Shown here in pieces: positions 1-6,029 of a stretch of 8,749 nt of DNA; within the stretch, counting starts at the first letter, position 1; each line of letters starts with the position of its first letter. Where the stretch lies: the NCBI GenBank assembly GCA_946886245.1, contig CAMPIF010000156.1:1-8749 (forward strand). Direction: 5' to 3'. Both the position numbers and the translations under genes were made by a program. Source of the stretch: Ectopseudomonas composti. GTDB taxonomy: Bacteria; Pseudomonadota; Gammaproteobacteria; Pseudomonadales; Pseudomonadaceae. A model generated the notes under the pieces. That model worked only from the letters and a program-made list of their open reading frames with translations, ran no database searches and was not told where the DNA came from.

Positions 1-840
1 GGTCGTGATGGTCTTCTCGATGGCCAGGCCAAAACCCTGAACCAGCGCGTCGATGGTCTTGGTGTCGGGGGTGTCGACCAGGCGCATCGCTTCGGTCGCT
101 GCAAGGCGCTCTTTCTCGCGCGGGATGGCTTCGGCCTTCTCGATATTGGCGGCGTAGTCGGAGACATTGCTGAAGGCGATATCGTCTTCACCGGAGTCGG
201 CCAGTACGTGGAACTCATGCGAGCCGGTGCCGCCGATGGAGCCGGTATCGGCCTGTACCGGGCGGAAGTTCAAGCCCAGGCGGCTGAATACGTTGCAGTA
301 GGCCTGGTGCATACGGTCATAGGTTTCCTGCAGGCAAGCCTGGTCGGCATGGAAGGAGTAAGCATCCTTCATGATGAACTCGCGGCCACGCATCAGACCG
401 AAGCGCGGACGGATCTCGTCACGGAACTTGGTCTGGATCTGGTACATGTTGATCGGCAGCTGCTTGTAGCTGTTCAGCTCGTTGCGGGCCAGGTCAGTGA
501 TCACTTCTTCATGAGTCGGGCCGACGCAGAACTCGCGATCATGACGGTCCTTCACGCGCAACAGCTCGGGGCCGTACTGCACCCAGCGACCTGACTCCTG
601 CCACAACTCGGCAGGCTGAATGGCCGGCATCAGCACTTCCAGCGCGCCGGCTGCGTTCATTTCCTCGCGCACCACGGTCTCGACCTTGCGCAGCACGCGC
701 AGGCCCATCGGCAGCCAGGTATACAGGCCGGAGGCCAGCTTGCGGATCATGCCGGCACGCAGCATCAGCTGGTGGCTGATCACCACGGCATCGGAAGGGG
801 TTTCTTTCAGGGTCGAGAGCAGGAACTGACTGGTACGCAT
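1..840 (-). CDS. proS: Prolyl-tRNA synthetase, N-terminal part (runs off the left edge)
   Basis: Charges tRNA-Pro with proline in the cytosol. Reading the minus strand from the ATG at 838-840 gives 280 uninterrupted codons up to the window edge. The bacterial-type enzyme is about 570 residues, so roughly half is present. The protein begins [13 protein letters not shown]. Class II motif 1 covers about residues 38-72 ([13 protein letters not shown], then Ga-x-EV-x-MP), THEE is at 109-112, and motif 2 is at about 137-163 with FRDE at 139-142 and [13 protein letters not shown] after it. The last part (from about 224) enters the inserted editing domain that hydrolyses Ala-tRNA-Pro in this family. 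The gene diverges from the thioesterase gene across a 123-base gap. No clear Shine-Dalgarno sequence precedes the ATG (GAACGGCCAAAC), but the family start MRTS makes it the likely start. Confidence 0.97.
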   Translation of the reverse strand, partial: MRTSQFLLSTLKETPSDAVVISHQLMLRAGMIRKLASGLYTWLPMGLRVLRKVETVVREEMNAAGALEVLMPAIQPAELWQESGRWVQYGPELLRVKDRHDREFCVGPTHEEVITDLARNELNSYKQLPINMYQIQTKFRDEIRPRFGLMRGREFIMKDAYSFHADQACLQETYDRMHQAYCNVFSRLGLNFRPVQADTGSIGGTGSHEFHVLADSGEDDIAFSNVSDYAANIEKAEAIPREKERLAATEAMRLVDTPDTKTIDALVQGFGLAIEKTITT

Positions 841-883
841 GTTTGGCCGTTCTGTCGGTTGCTAGGGCTTGGAATAGGCCGGC

Positions 884-912
884 ATTGTACGGTGCCTATA
901 CAGTGGCGTACA
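884..912 (-). promoter_or_regulatory. Possible sigma-70 promoter of proS
   Basis: On the minus strand a TACAAT hexamer (884-889) lies 17 bases from TGTACG (907-912). The -10 matches the consensus well; the -35 is poor. The start site would fall near 877, giving a leader of about 37 bases before the proS ATG. This is a pattern match only. Confidence 0.3.
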
Positions 913-950
913 GGACGGGCGCAGGTGCGAAAGTGCTACTGCGCTTGCCG

Positions 951-957
951 GGAGGAG
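951..957 (+). promoter_or_regulatory. Ribosome binding site that fixes the GTG start of the thioesterase
   Basis: GGAGGAG lies 6-8 bases before the GTG at 964. This strong site supports the non-ATG start; the next in-frame ATG (codon 18, MADD) has no comparable site. Confidence 0.75.
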
Positions 958-963
958 TGAAGA

Positions 964-1377
964 GTGGGATTGACTGCACTTGAGGTTCAGACGCTGATTC
1001 GAGCAGGGCTGCCGATGGCGGACGATATCGATCTGCGGATCGACCGCCTCGATGAAAAGGGCGTGCTGGCGCGCGTGCCTTTTCACGCCAAATTGGTGCG
1101 TCCGGGTGGCACGCTATCGGGCCCGACCATCATGGCGCTGGGGGATGCGGCGATGTATGCGGTGGTACTGGGGCGTCTCGGCCGGGTGGAAATGGCGGTG
1201 ACGTCCAATCTCAATATCAACTTCCTGGTCAAACCCAAACCGGTGGACTTGTTGGCCGAGGCACGAATACTTCGCTTGAGCCGGCGCCAGGCAGTTTGTG
1301 AAGTTTCGTTGTATTCGGCCGGGAATGAGAATGAACTGGTTGCACATGTAACGGGGACTTATGCGCTGCCCCTTTGA
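964..1377 (+). CDS. PaaI-type hotdog-fold thioesterase family protein
   Basis: A 137-residue single-domain hotdog protein, the usual size for the PaaI/YbgC-like acyl-CoA thioesterase families, which hydrolyse acyl- or aryl-CoA thioesters in the cytosol. The family signature is visible: PGGTLSGPTIMALGDAAMYA at about 47-66, with D61 in the position of the catalytic Asp of PaaI proteins, then TSNLNINFLVKP at about 80-91, and a C-terminal strand ending HVTGTYALP. Start is GTG at 964, chosen because of GGAGGAG just upstream. It is transcribed away from proS and towards oprD, with a terminator 18 bases after its stop. By position it corresponds to the PAO1 gene between proS and oprD. The physiological substrate cannot be told from sequence. 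Confidence 0.9.
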   Translation: MGLTALEVQTLIRAGLPMADDIDLRIDRLDEKGVLARVPFHAKLVRPGGTLSGPTIMALGDAAMYAVVLGRLGRVEMAVTSNLNINFLVKPKPVDLLAEARILRLSRRQAVCEVSLYSAGNENELVAHVTGTYALPL

Positions 1378-1394
1378 AACACTGAACCCGAAAT

Positions 1395-1425
1395 AAAGAA
1401 ACCCGGCCAAGGCCGGGTTTCTTTT
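1395..1425. terminator. Bidirectional intrinsic terminator between thioesterase and oprD
   Basis: AAAGAAACCCGGCC (1395-1408) pairs perfectly with GGCCGGGTTTCTTT (1411-1424). The centre CAAG forms the loop, leaving about 13 bp of stem. An A-rich left arm and T-rich right arm give a U-tract on either strand, so it can end both the plus-strand thioesterase mRNA and the minus-strand oprD mRNA. Confidence 0.92.
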
Positions 1426-1450
1426 ATTCCGCTATCGAGTAGCGCTGAAG

Positions 1451-2731
1451 TTACAGAACGCTCAGCGGGTATTCGACGATCAGGCGGAAGTCGTTCAGGT
1501 CGCCTTCGAACGAGTTGCGGTAGAAGGCTTGACGAATGCGGAAGGACAGATCCTTGGCAGCGCCGTCCTGGATCACGTACTTGGCTTCGACGTCGATCTC
1601 ACGCTCTTGCTCGCTGCTGCCAGTACCCACATCCATATCGGTACCGCGGATGTAGCGGGTCATGAAGCTCAGGCCAGGAACGCCGAACTCAGCCATGTTG
1701 ATGTCGTAGCGGGCTTGCCAGGATTTTTCGTCTTTCTGGTTGAAGTCGGAGAATTGAACCGAGTTCGCCAGCCAAACGGTACCACCGCCGTCGACGCCGT
1801 AATCATAGCCACGGTCACCAGAAGAGCGCTGGTGTGCCAGGGTGAAGGTATGAGCGCCCATGGAGTAGGCAGCTGCCAGGCTCCAGATGGTGTTGTCTTG
1901 GTCGCTGGTGGTGTTGGTGTAGCTCTTGTCGTAGTCGGTCTTGTAAATGTTGACGTCGAAGTTCAGAGCCTGTTCTTCGGCCAGCGGCAGGTTGTAGTTG
2001 ACGTTGCCGTAGTACTTCTTCCAGTAGTCCTCTACATCGGAGGCATGGAAAGCTGCGCTCAGGTCGTCGGTGAAGGAGTAGGAAGCGCCCACGATGTTGG
2101 CATACTTCAGGCCAGCTTCACCCTTGCCGTTGATGTCATCGCGGCTGGTGCCAGTCTGGCTGCTCATGGCAGTGAAGCGACCAGCGCTCAGTTCCAGACC
2201 TTCGATTTCGTTACTGACCAGGTAAGTACCGGTGGTGACTTCCGGCAGGATGCGGCTGTCGTCGGTGGAGAACACCGGGCTGGCCGTGAACTGGCTGCCG
2301 TACTTCAGAACGGTGTCGGAGATACGGAACTTGATGGCGCCGCCAACTTCGGTCTGAGTATCGTCGCCACGACCGTCATCGGTCTGTGAGAACAGGCCAT
2401 TGCCGTAGCGGCCGCGACCGCTGTCCAGCTTGATGCTGCTCAGGGAGTGAGCGTCGAAACCAACGCCTACGGTGCCTTGGGTGAAGCCGGATTCGTACAG
2501 CAGGCGGATGCCCAGGCCGGTTTCTTCACGGTAGCCAGCCGGGTTGGCGGAGGTGCTTGCGCCGTTCGGGCCGTTACGGAAATCGCGGTTCATGTACAGA
2601 ACGCGATTGAAGATGTTGAAGCTGCTGTCTTCGATAAAGCCGTTGGACTCGGACTGGCTGGAAGCCACGGCCATTTGGCTGGTACCCGCGGCTACTGCCA
2701 GGGCGATTACGCTCCACTTCATCACTTGCAT
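1451..2731 (-). CDS. oprD: OprD-family outer-membrane porin
   Basis: Outer-membrane beta-barrel channel of the Pseudomonas OprD/OprQ family, which takes up basic amino acids, small peptides and, in P. aeruginosa, carbapenems. 426 residues, slightly shorter than PAO1 OprD (about 443). Residues 1-23 form a signal peptide (MQVMKWSVIALAVAAG...AVA) with probable cleavage after A23. Mature family landmarks follow: GFIEDSS at 31-37, ESGFTQGTVGVGFDA, a mid-barrel TAYS-like TIWSLAAAYSMGAHTFTLA segment, EKSWQARYDIN, AKDLSFRIRQA, and the terminal FRLIVEYPLSVL. AGGAG eight bases before the first ATG favours MQVMKW over the second ATG three codons in. The locus position is that of PAO1 oprD (PA0958), which supports the symbol, but the family has many paralogues and solute specificity cannot be assigned by sequence alone. 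Confidence 0.92.
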   Translation of the reverse strand: MQVMKWSVIALAVAAGTSQMAVASSQSESNGFIEDSSFNIFNRVLYMNRDFRNGPNGASTSANPAGYREETGLGIRLLYESGFTQGTVGVGFDAHSLSSIKLDSGRGRYGNGLFSQTDDGRGDDTQTEVGGAIKFRISDTVLKYGSQFTASPVFSTDDSRILPEVTTGTYLVSNEIEGLELSAGRFTAMSSQTGTSRDDINGKGEAGLKYANIVGASYSFTDDLSAAFHASDVEDYWKKYYGNVNYNLPLAEEQALNFDVNIYKTDYDKSYTNTTSDQDNTIWSLAAAYSMGAHTFTLAHQRSSGDRGYDYGVDGGGTVWLANSVQFSDFNQKDEKSWQARYDINMAEFGVPGLSFMTRYIRGTDMDVGTGSSEQEREIDVEAKYVIQDGAAKDLSFRIRQAFYRNSFEGDLNDFRLIVEYPLSVL

Positions 2732-2815
2732 CGTGATTGCTCCTTTGGTTTAGAAGAGTTGCGCTGCCCACTGTTTTGTTATATGGGCGGCTCTTTCTTT
2801 TTGTGTCGGCGCTAA

Positions 2816-2844
2816 CTTATAGCACGCAGCCAATATTGGCGATA
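2816..2844 (-). promoter_or_regulatory. Candidate oprD promoter with an overlapping dyad
   Basis: The minus strand carries TGCTATAAG, an extended -10 (TATAAG = complement of 2816-2821). The hexamer 17 bases upstream (2839-2844, TATCGC) is a poor -35, as often with extended -10 promoters. The expected start near 2809 gives a leader of about 78 bases. The perfect 12-bp palindrome GCCAATATTGGC (2829-2840) fills the spacer and touches the -35. Confidence 0.4.
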
Positions 2845-3106
2845 GTTGCAGTCTATTCGTTACGACTTCGTTCATGCTGGTGTCGCATCGCATTAGGAGG
2901 AATGTCGCAAATCTGTAGCTCTGCCCTTGCGTTTCGTTATGCCAACGCTTTCGCGGCTCTGAGGTGTCTGGGGGCCGCTGTTATTGATCGACTGCACGGC
3001 TCGCCGAGCATTGCTTTCACAGATAGCAAAAGTCGTGCTCAAAACCTGGATGTCCCGCTAAAACCTTGATTTTCTGGCATGCAGTGCATTGAGCAGCGAC
3101 GCTGAT

Positions 3107-3126
3107 CCCGCGTCCGGCGCGGGTTT
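3107..3126 (+). terminator. Weak terminator-like hairpin in the oprD-HIT gap
   Basis: CCCGCG (3107-3112) pairs with CGCGGG (3118-3123) around a 5-base loop, followed by only three T residues. If real it would end a plus-strand transcript for which no gene is visible; it may instead be a chance or regulatory hairpin. Confidence 0.2.
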
Positions 3127-3162
3127 GCCTGAGCGGTGTCAGTTCTTCGCGTCGGGCCAGCG

Positions 3163-3180
3163 GCAGGCGATATCGCCTGC
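3163..3180. repeat. 18-bp perfect palindrome
   Basis: GCAGGCGATATCGCCTGC reads the same on both strands with no spacer. No T-tract follows on either side, so it is not a normal terminator. It lies 212 bases before the HIT gene ATG and about 340 bases upstream of the candidate oprD promoter. The half CGCCTGC recurs at 3244-3250. A dimeric regulator binding site is the simplest reading, but no regulator can be named. Confidence 0.75.
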
Positions 3181-3375
3181 GTTCATATTGCTGCCCCGGT
3201 AACGCTTGGCGCTACCTATTACGGGAAGAAACAAAATGGTGCACGCCTGCGGTGCGTATGTGTTCAGGCTGCCTTGCGTTGGTGCGTGGTCGGCGGATGA
3301 AGTCTCGACTGAGCCAGCGTATGCTGCGCGCCATTGCTCGGCCCTCGCTGGGGCTGTGCTTGATTGATCCGTTCA

Positions 3376-3385
3376 AAGGAGGAGA
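3376..3385 (+). promoter_or_regulatory. Strong ribosome binding site of the HIT gene
   Basis: AAAGGAGGAG ends six bases before the ATG at 3392, an almost full match to the anti-Shine-Dalgarno sequence. It fixes the start of the HIT/slyX operon. Confidence 0.8.
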
Positions 3386-3391
3386 GCCGTC

Positions 3392-3823
3392 ATGTTCGCT
3401 CTGGATTCGCGTCTGCAGCAGGATTGCCTGCTGGTCGGGGATTTTCCCCTGTGTCGTTTGCTGCTGATGAATGACTCCAATTACCCCTGGTTCATCCTCG
3501 TGCCTCGACGTGAGGAGGTCAGCGAGCTGTTCCAGCTCGACGCTGATGATCAGCGTCAGCTGTGGCAGGAAACCACGCTGCTGGCCGAGGTCCTCAAGGA
3601 CACTTTTGCCGCCGACAAGATGAACCTGGCCACGCTCGGCAATGTGGTCAGTCAGCTGCATATGCATGTGATCGTGCGTCGACGTGAGGATGTCGCCTGG
3701 CCCGCGCCGGTGTGGGGGCGGCATCCGGCGCAGCCTTACGCCGGGCAGCAGGTGCGACGGATCATCGATAAGCTGCGCCTGGTGCTGACCGAGGATTTTC
3801 AGTTTGCCGGAGAGCCAGCATGA
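3392..3823 (+). CDS. HIT-family (histidine triad) nucleotide hydrolase/transferase-like protein
   Basis: 143 residues, one HIT domain. HIT proteins hydrolyse or transfer nucleotidyl groups, for example on diadenosine polyphosphates or AMP-lysine conjugates, in the cytosol. [19 protein letters not shown] (78-96) holds the active-site loop. The triad reads Q88-L-H90-M-H92-V-I: the first His of the H-x-H-x-H consensus is Gln, while H90, in the place of the nucleophile, and H92 are kept. [13 protein letters not shown] (28-40) matches the nucleotide-binding N-terminal strand of the family. The last codons overlap the slyX start (ATGA at 3820-3823), so the two genes are co-transcribed and probably translationally coupled. 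Position corresponds to PAO1 PA0959. The substrate is unknown. Confidence 0.88.
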   Translation: MFALDSRLQQDCLLVGDFPLCRLLLMNDSNYPWFILVPRREEVSELFQLDADDQRQLWQETTLLAEVLKDTFAADKMNLATLGNVVSQLHMHVIVRRREDVAWPAPVWGRHPAQPYAGQQVRRIIDKLRLVLTEDFQFAGEPA

Positions 3824-4026
3824 GTCTCGAGTCGCGGATCATGGAACTGGAGAGCCGCCTGGCTTTTCAGGATGACACCATTCAGGCGCTCAGCGATGAG
3901 CTGGTCGAGCAGAACAGGCGCATCGAGCGGATGCAGCTGCAATTGACGGTTCTGGCGCGACGCCAGGAGGAGTTGAGTGGTCAGGCGGATATTGCCGAAG
4001 ATGAAGCGCCGCCACCGCATTACTGA
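3820..4026 (+). CDS. slyX: SlyX family protein
   Basis: 68 residues, the normal SlyX size. The start [21 protein letters not shown], the heptad-rich helix through about residue 52 ([18 protein letters not shown]...) and the C-terminal acidic stretch ending APPPHY are all typical. The helix should form a coiled coil. SlyX function is not established; in enterobacteria it was named for lying next to slyD, which is not present here. The ATG overlaps the HIT stop codon (ATGA), and no separate Shine-Dalgarno is needed beyond GGAGAG about 6 bases upstream. A terminator follows five bases after the stop. Confidence 0.93.
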   Translation: MSLESRIMELESRLAFQDDTIQALSDELVEQNRRIERMQLQLTVLARRQEELSGQADIAEDEAPPPHY

Positions 4027-4030
4027 TATG

Positions 4031-4056
4031 AAAAAGCCCGGTTTCCCGGGCTTTTC
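4031..4056. terminator. Bidirectional intrinsic terminator between slyX and the cold-shock-domain gene
   Basis: AAAAGCCCGG (4032-4041), loop TTTC, CCGGGCTTTT (4046-4055): a 10-bp perfect stem with an A-rich left and T-rich right arm. It ends the slyX mRNA on the plus strand and the converging minus-strand gene that stops at 4069. Confidence 0.93.
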
Positions 4057-4068
4057 TTTGCGTACCGC

Positions 4069-4707
4069 TCAGCGCCGCGAAGGGGCTGCTGCGATCACGT
4101 CTTCCGCCTGCAGGCCTTTGTCACGCTGCATGACCGAGAACTCCACGCGCTGGCCTTCGATCAGGACGCGGTGACCTTCGCCGCGAATGGCGCGAAAGTG
4201 CACGAAGATATCGTCACCCGAGTCGCGGGAAATGAAGCCGAACCCCTTGGATGTGTTGAACCACTTGACCGTGCCGGTCTCGCGATCATCTGCAGTCACG
4301 CTGGTGCTGACACTGGCTTTTGGCACGGGCGGACGTTGCTCTGCGCTGCGCGGCTGCGTGTTCAGTTGCGCTGCAAGGTTCAGTACCACGGCGATGACCA
4401 GGGCCAGAAGCGGCAGCCAGATGGCGGGTTGGCTACCGATGCTTGGCAGCGGGGCAAACAGGATCAGGCTCTGTACCACGGCAGCCAGTATCAAGAGAGC
4501 CGATGACAGTCCCAGCAGTTGTTGACGCGCAGCGTGGGCGTTCTGTTGCTGCGCTGCGGCAAGCAGGTTGAGCAGGCCGATGAGGGCCAGATAGATGGCA
4601 TCCGGGGTGGTCAGGAACGAAGTGGAAAAACCGGGTACGGCAGACAGCAGCAGGGCGGCAAACCCTGTCACGAGATGGGCAATCTTCAACATCTTCGATG
4701 AACTCAC
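4069..4707 (-). CDS. Membrane protein with C-terminal cold-shock domain
   Basis: 212 residues with two parts. Residues 8-116 hold about four hydrophobic segments (roughly 9-29, 36-52, 63-85 and 95-115), predicted to sit in the inner membrane. After a polar Pro/Ser/Thr linker (117-140), residues 142-208 form a cold-shock domain with both nucleic-acid-binding motifs: KGFGFI (RNP1) and DIFVHF (RNP2), after GTVKWFN. CspA-type proteins bind single-stranded RNA or DNA; here that domain would be tethered to the membrane. Position corresponds to the PAO1 'probable cold-shock protein' PA0961. The start is uncertain: GTG at 4705-4707 gives 212 residues, ATG at 4690-4692 gives 207; neither has a strong Shine-Dalgarno, and an in-frame stop lies just upstream of the GTG. 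Confidence 0.85.
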   Translation of the reverse strand: MSSSKMLKIAHLVTGFAALLLSAVPGFSTSFLTTPDAIYLALIGLLNLLAAAQQQNAHAARQQLLGLSSALLILAAVVQSLILFAPLPSIGSQPAIWLPLLALVIAVVLNLAAQLNTQPRSAEQRPPVPKASVSTSVTADDRETGTVKWFNTSKGFGFISRDSGDDIFVHFRAIRGEGHRVLIEGQRVEFSVMQRDKGLQAEDVIAAAPSRR

Positions 4708-4746
4708 TGATTGAATGATGACTCAAGGTGTTGCGGAGAGAGCGCG

Positions 4747-4775
4747 CTTGTAAGGGTTGCCAGTCGAACGGCAAC
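4747..4775 (-). promoter_or_regulatory. Candidate promoter of the membrane cold-shock-domain gene, with an inverted repeat
   Basis: On the minus strand TTGCCG (complement of 4769-4774), a 16-base spacer and TACAAG (complement of 4747-4752) make a plausible sigma-70 promoter, each hexamer matching 4 of 6. Transcription would begin near 4740, leaving a leader of about 33 bases, far shorter than cspA-type thermosensing leaders. GTTGCC-N8-GGCAAC (4756-4761 with 4770-4775) is an inverted repeat covering the spacer and -35, which could be an operator. Confidence 0.4.
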
Positions 4776-4802
4776 GACGCGCGCCGGTATACAGGGTTAG
4801 CG

Positions 4803-4827
4803 ACGCCGCAGAACGGTAATGCGGCGT
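4803..4827 (-). terminator. Hairpin downstream of the diguanylate cyclase gene, without a U-tract
   Basis: ACGCCGCA (4803-4810) pairs with TGCGGCGT (4820-4827) around a 9-base loop, 39 bases after the stop of the GGEEF gene. There is no T-run on the minus strand after it, so it is at best a weak or Rho-assisted stop; read-through into the cold-shock-domain gene is possible. Confidence 0.35.
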
Positions 4828-4865
4828 GCAGGGCTATTTAACAGCAAAGGCGGGGGCTTCTCAAA

Positions 4866-5933
4866 TCAAGCGCTTAGCATCGTTTCGCTGGTAATCGGGT
4901 GGACCTGATTGCGGCCGGCGCGTTTGGCCTGATAAAGCGCGTCATCGGCGCGGGTAAGCAGGGATTCGAAGGTGTCGCCTTCTTCGGCCATGGCGCAGCC
5001 GAAGGACGCGGTAATGCTGTCCAGAACCTGGTCCGTTCGCCTTACCTTGATCCTCAGTGACTGGATCTTGTGGCGCAGTCGTTCGGCGAAATCGAGAACT
5101 TCGTTGAGGTTGACGCAGTTGCGCAGTACCACGCAGAACTCTTCGCCGCCGTAGCGCGCAGCAAAGGCCTCTGGTGGCAGCAGGTCGCGCAATAGTTGTC
5201 CGACGTGTTGCAGTACGCGATCACCCAGTGGATGGCCGTACTGGTCGTTGAACTGCTTGAAGTGGTCGATATCCAGAATCACCAGCGCCAGGCCCTGCTG
5301 CGACTCGTTCAGGGCGCGCTCCAGCAGGCGGGTAAAGGCATGGCGATTGAATACGCGGGTCAGGCTGTCGAGCGTTGCTGCCAGATGTGCGCGTTCCAGT
5401 TGGCTGCGCAGGTGAGTGATCTCCTGCTGTGCGGCGCGCAGGCGATAGAGGAATTTTTCCTGCTGATCCTGCATCAGCTGGGTGCTTTCCTGCAGTTCGC
5501 TGAGCACGCTGGGTAGATCGTCGACGATGGGTTCCTGCAGTGCGCTGAGGCCCTGGCTCAGGCTCTGCTGGTAATGCAGGCCGCCGATCACGCTGCGTGA
5601 GACGTCGCCTTCGATATCATCGACCAGCTCGATTACCTGCTGCTGGCCGGCACGGGCTTCTTCCAGCTCGCCGCGGATGATGTAGTCGCGAAACAGCCGG
5701 CTGGCGGTTTCCGGCGGGAACACGTCGAAGTCTTCCACCACCTTGTCCAGGCGGCGGTTGAGCTCAGGTTCGCTGCCTCTGCTGTAGGTGTACCACAGCG
5801 CGTAGTGCAGCGGATTTGGCGGGATGTCGTGGCGCATCATCAGCGGCACGGCCTGCTTCAGGAGGTCGGCCGCCTTGCGGGTTTCCTCCGGATACAGATC
5901 GATGATGCTGGGCGGTTTGGCTGGTTGACTCAT
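4866..5933 (-). CDS. Cytosolic diguanylate cyclase (GGDEF domain, GGEEF motif)
   Basis: Makes c-di-GMP from two GTP. Numbered from the upstream ATG at 5969 (367 residues), residues 20-130 are a helical N-terminal region with PPNPLHYALWYTYSRGSEPELNRR-type sequence (50-73) seen in other soluble GGDEF proteins; 150-196 is a predicted coiled coil; 197-360 is the GGDEF domain, with DSLTRVFNRHAF at 201, LDIDHFKQFND (metal/GTP site) at 232, GGEEF at 274-278 and a late RADDALYQAKRAGRN helix. The catalytic residues look intact. The RxxD inhibitory site expected just before GGEEF is absent (PPEA there). No membrane segment or signal peptide. I prefer the second ATG (5931-5933, MSQPAKPP) as start, giving 355 residues; neither ATG has a Shine-Dalgarno. 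It follows the Dps gene on the same strand but a terminator separates them. Confidence 0.9.
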   Translation of the reverse strand: MSQPAKPPSIIDLYPEETRKAADLLKQAVPLMMRHDIPPNPLHYALWYTYSRGSEPELNRRLDKVVEDFDVFPPETASRLFRDYIIRGELEEARAGQQQVIELVDDIEGDVSRSVIGGLHYQQSLSQGLSALQEPIVDDLPSVLSELQESTQLMQDQQEKFLYRLRAAQQEITHLRSQLERAHLAATLDSLTRVFNRHAFTRLLERALNESQQGLALVILDIDHFKQFNDQYGHPLGDRVLQHVGQLLRDLLPPEAFAARYGGEEFCVVLRNCVNLNEVLDFAERLRHKIQSLRIKVRRTDQVLDSITASFGCAMAEEGDTFESLLTRADDALYQAKRAGRNQVHPITSETMLSA

Positions 5934-5995
5934 GGGTGTCGGAAACTCAATGGCGAATGGCCAGAGCATAGATCAGGGCAAGGCTGCCTGCCTAA

Positions 5996-6020
5996 TGAAA
6001 AGGCCCGGATCACCGGGCCT
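5996..6020 (-). terminator. Intrinsic terminator of the Dps-like gene
   Basis: AGGCCCGG (6001-6008), loop, CCGGGCCT (6013-6020): an 8-bp perfect GC-rich stem. On the minus strand it is followed by TTTTCATT, 10 bases after the Dps stop codon. It should isolate the following diguanylate cyclase gene from dps transcription. Confidence 0.85.
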
Positions 6021-6029
6021 CTGAGTATC

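Larger units (their letters stand above)
2732..3391. other. 660-base gap between oprD and the HIT gene
   Basis: No convincing gene is seen. From the left it holds the oprD ribosome site and leader, the candidate oprD promoter, then short dyads: GCTCG-C-CGAGC (2999-3009), CAGCG-A-CGCTG (3094-3104), CCCGCG-N5-CGCGGG followed by TTT (3107-3126), and the 18-bp palindrome at 3163-3180. The plus-strand promoter for the HIT/slyX operon must lie in the right part but no good hexamer pair stands out. Two short open frames (ATG 2902 to 3069; ATG 3237 to 3367) lack recognisable similarity and good start signals. Confidence 0.6.

Noticed and set aside
1529..2389. 286-codon open frame on the plus strand opposite oprD
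   Set aside because: It lies wholly antisense to a clear OprD gene, has no recognisable domain, and long antisense frames are common in GC-rich genes with biased third positions.
2895..3069. Small plus-strand frame from ATG 2902 after AGGAGG
   Set aside because: The AGGAGG is only one base from the ATG, too close for initiation, and the 55-residue product is not recognisable.
3070..3092. Sigma-54 promoter (TGGCATGCAGTGCATTG)
   Set aside because: Begins with TGGC but lacks GC at the required -12 spacing.
3237..3367. 42-codon frame upstream of the HIT gene, a possible leader peptide
   Set aside because: Weak start signal, no codon run suggesting attenuation, and no terminator between it and the HIT gene.
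3212..3724. 170-codon minus-strand frame opposite the HIT gene
   Set aside because: The plus-strand HIT protein is recognised and has a strong ribosome site; the antisense product resembles nothing known.
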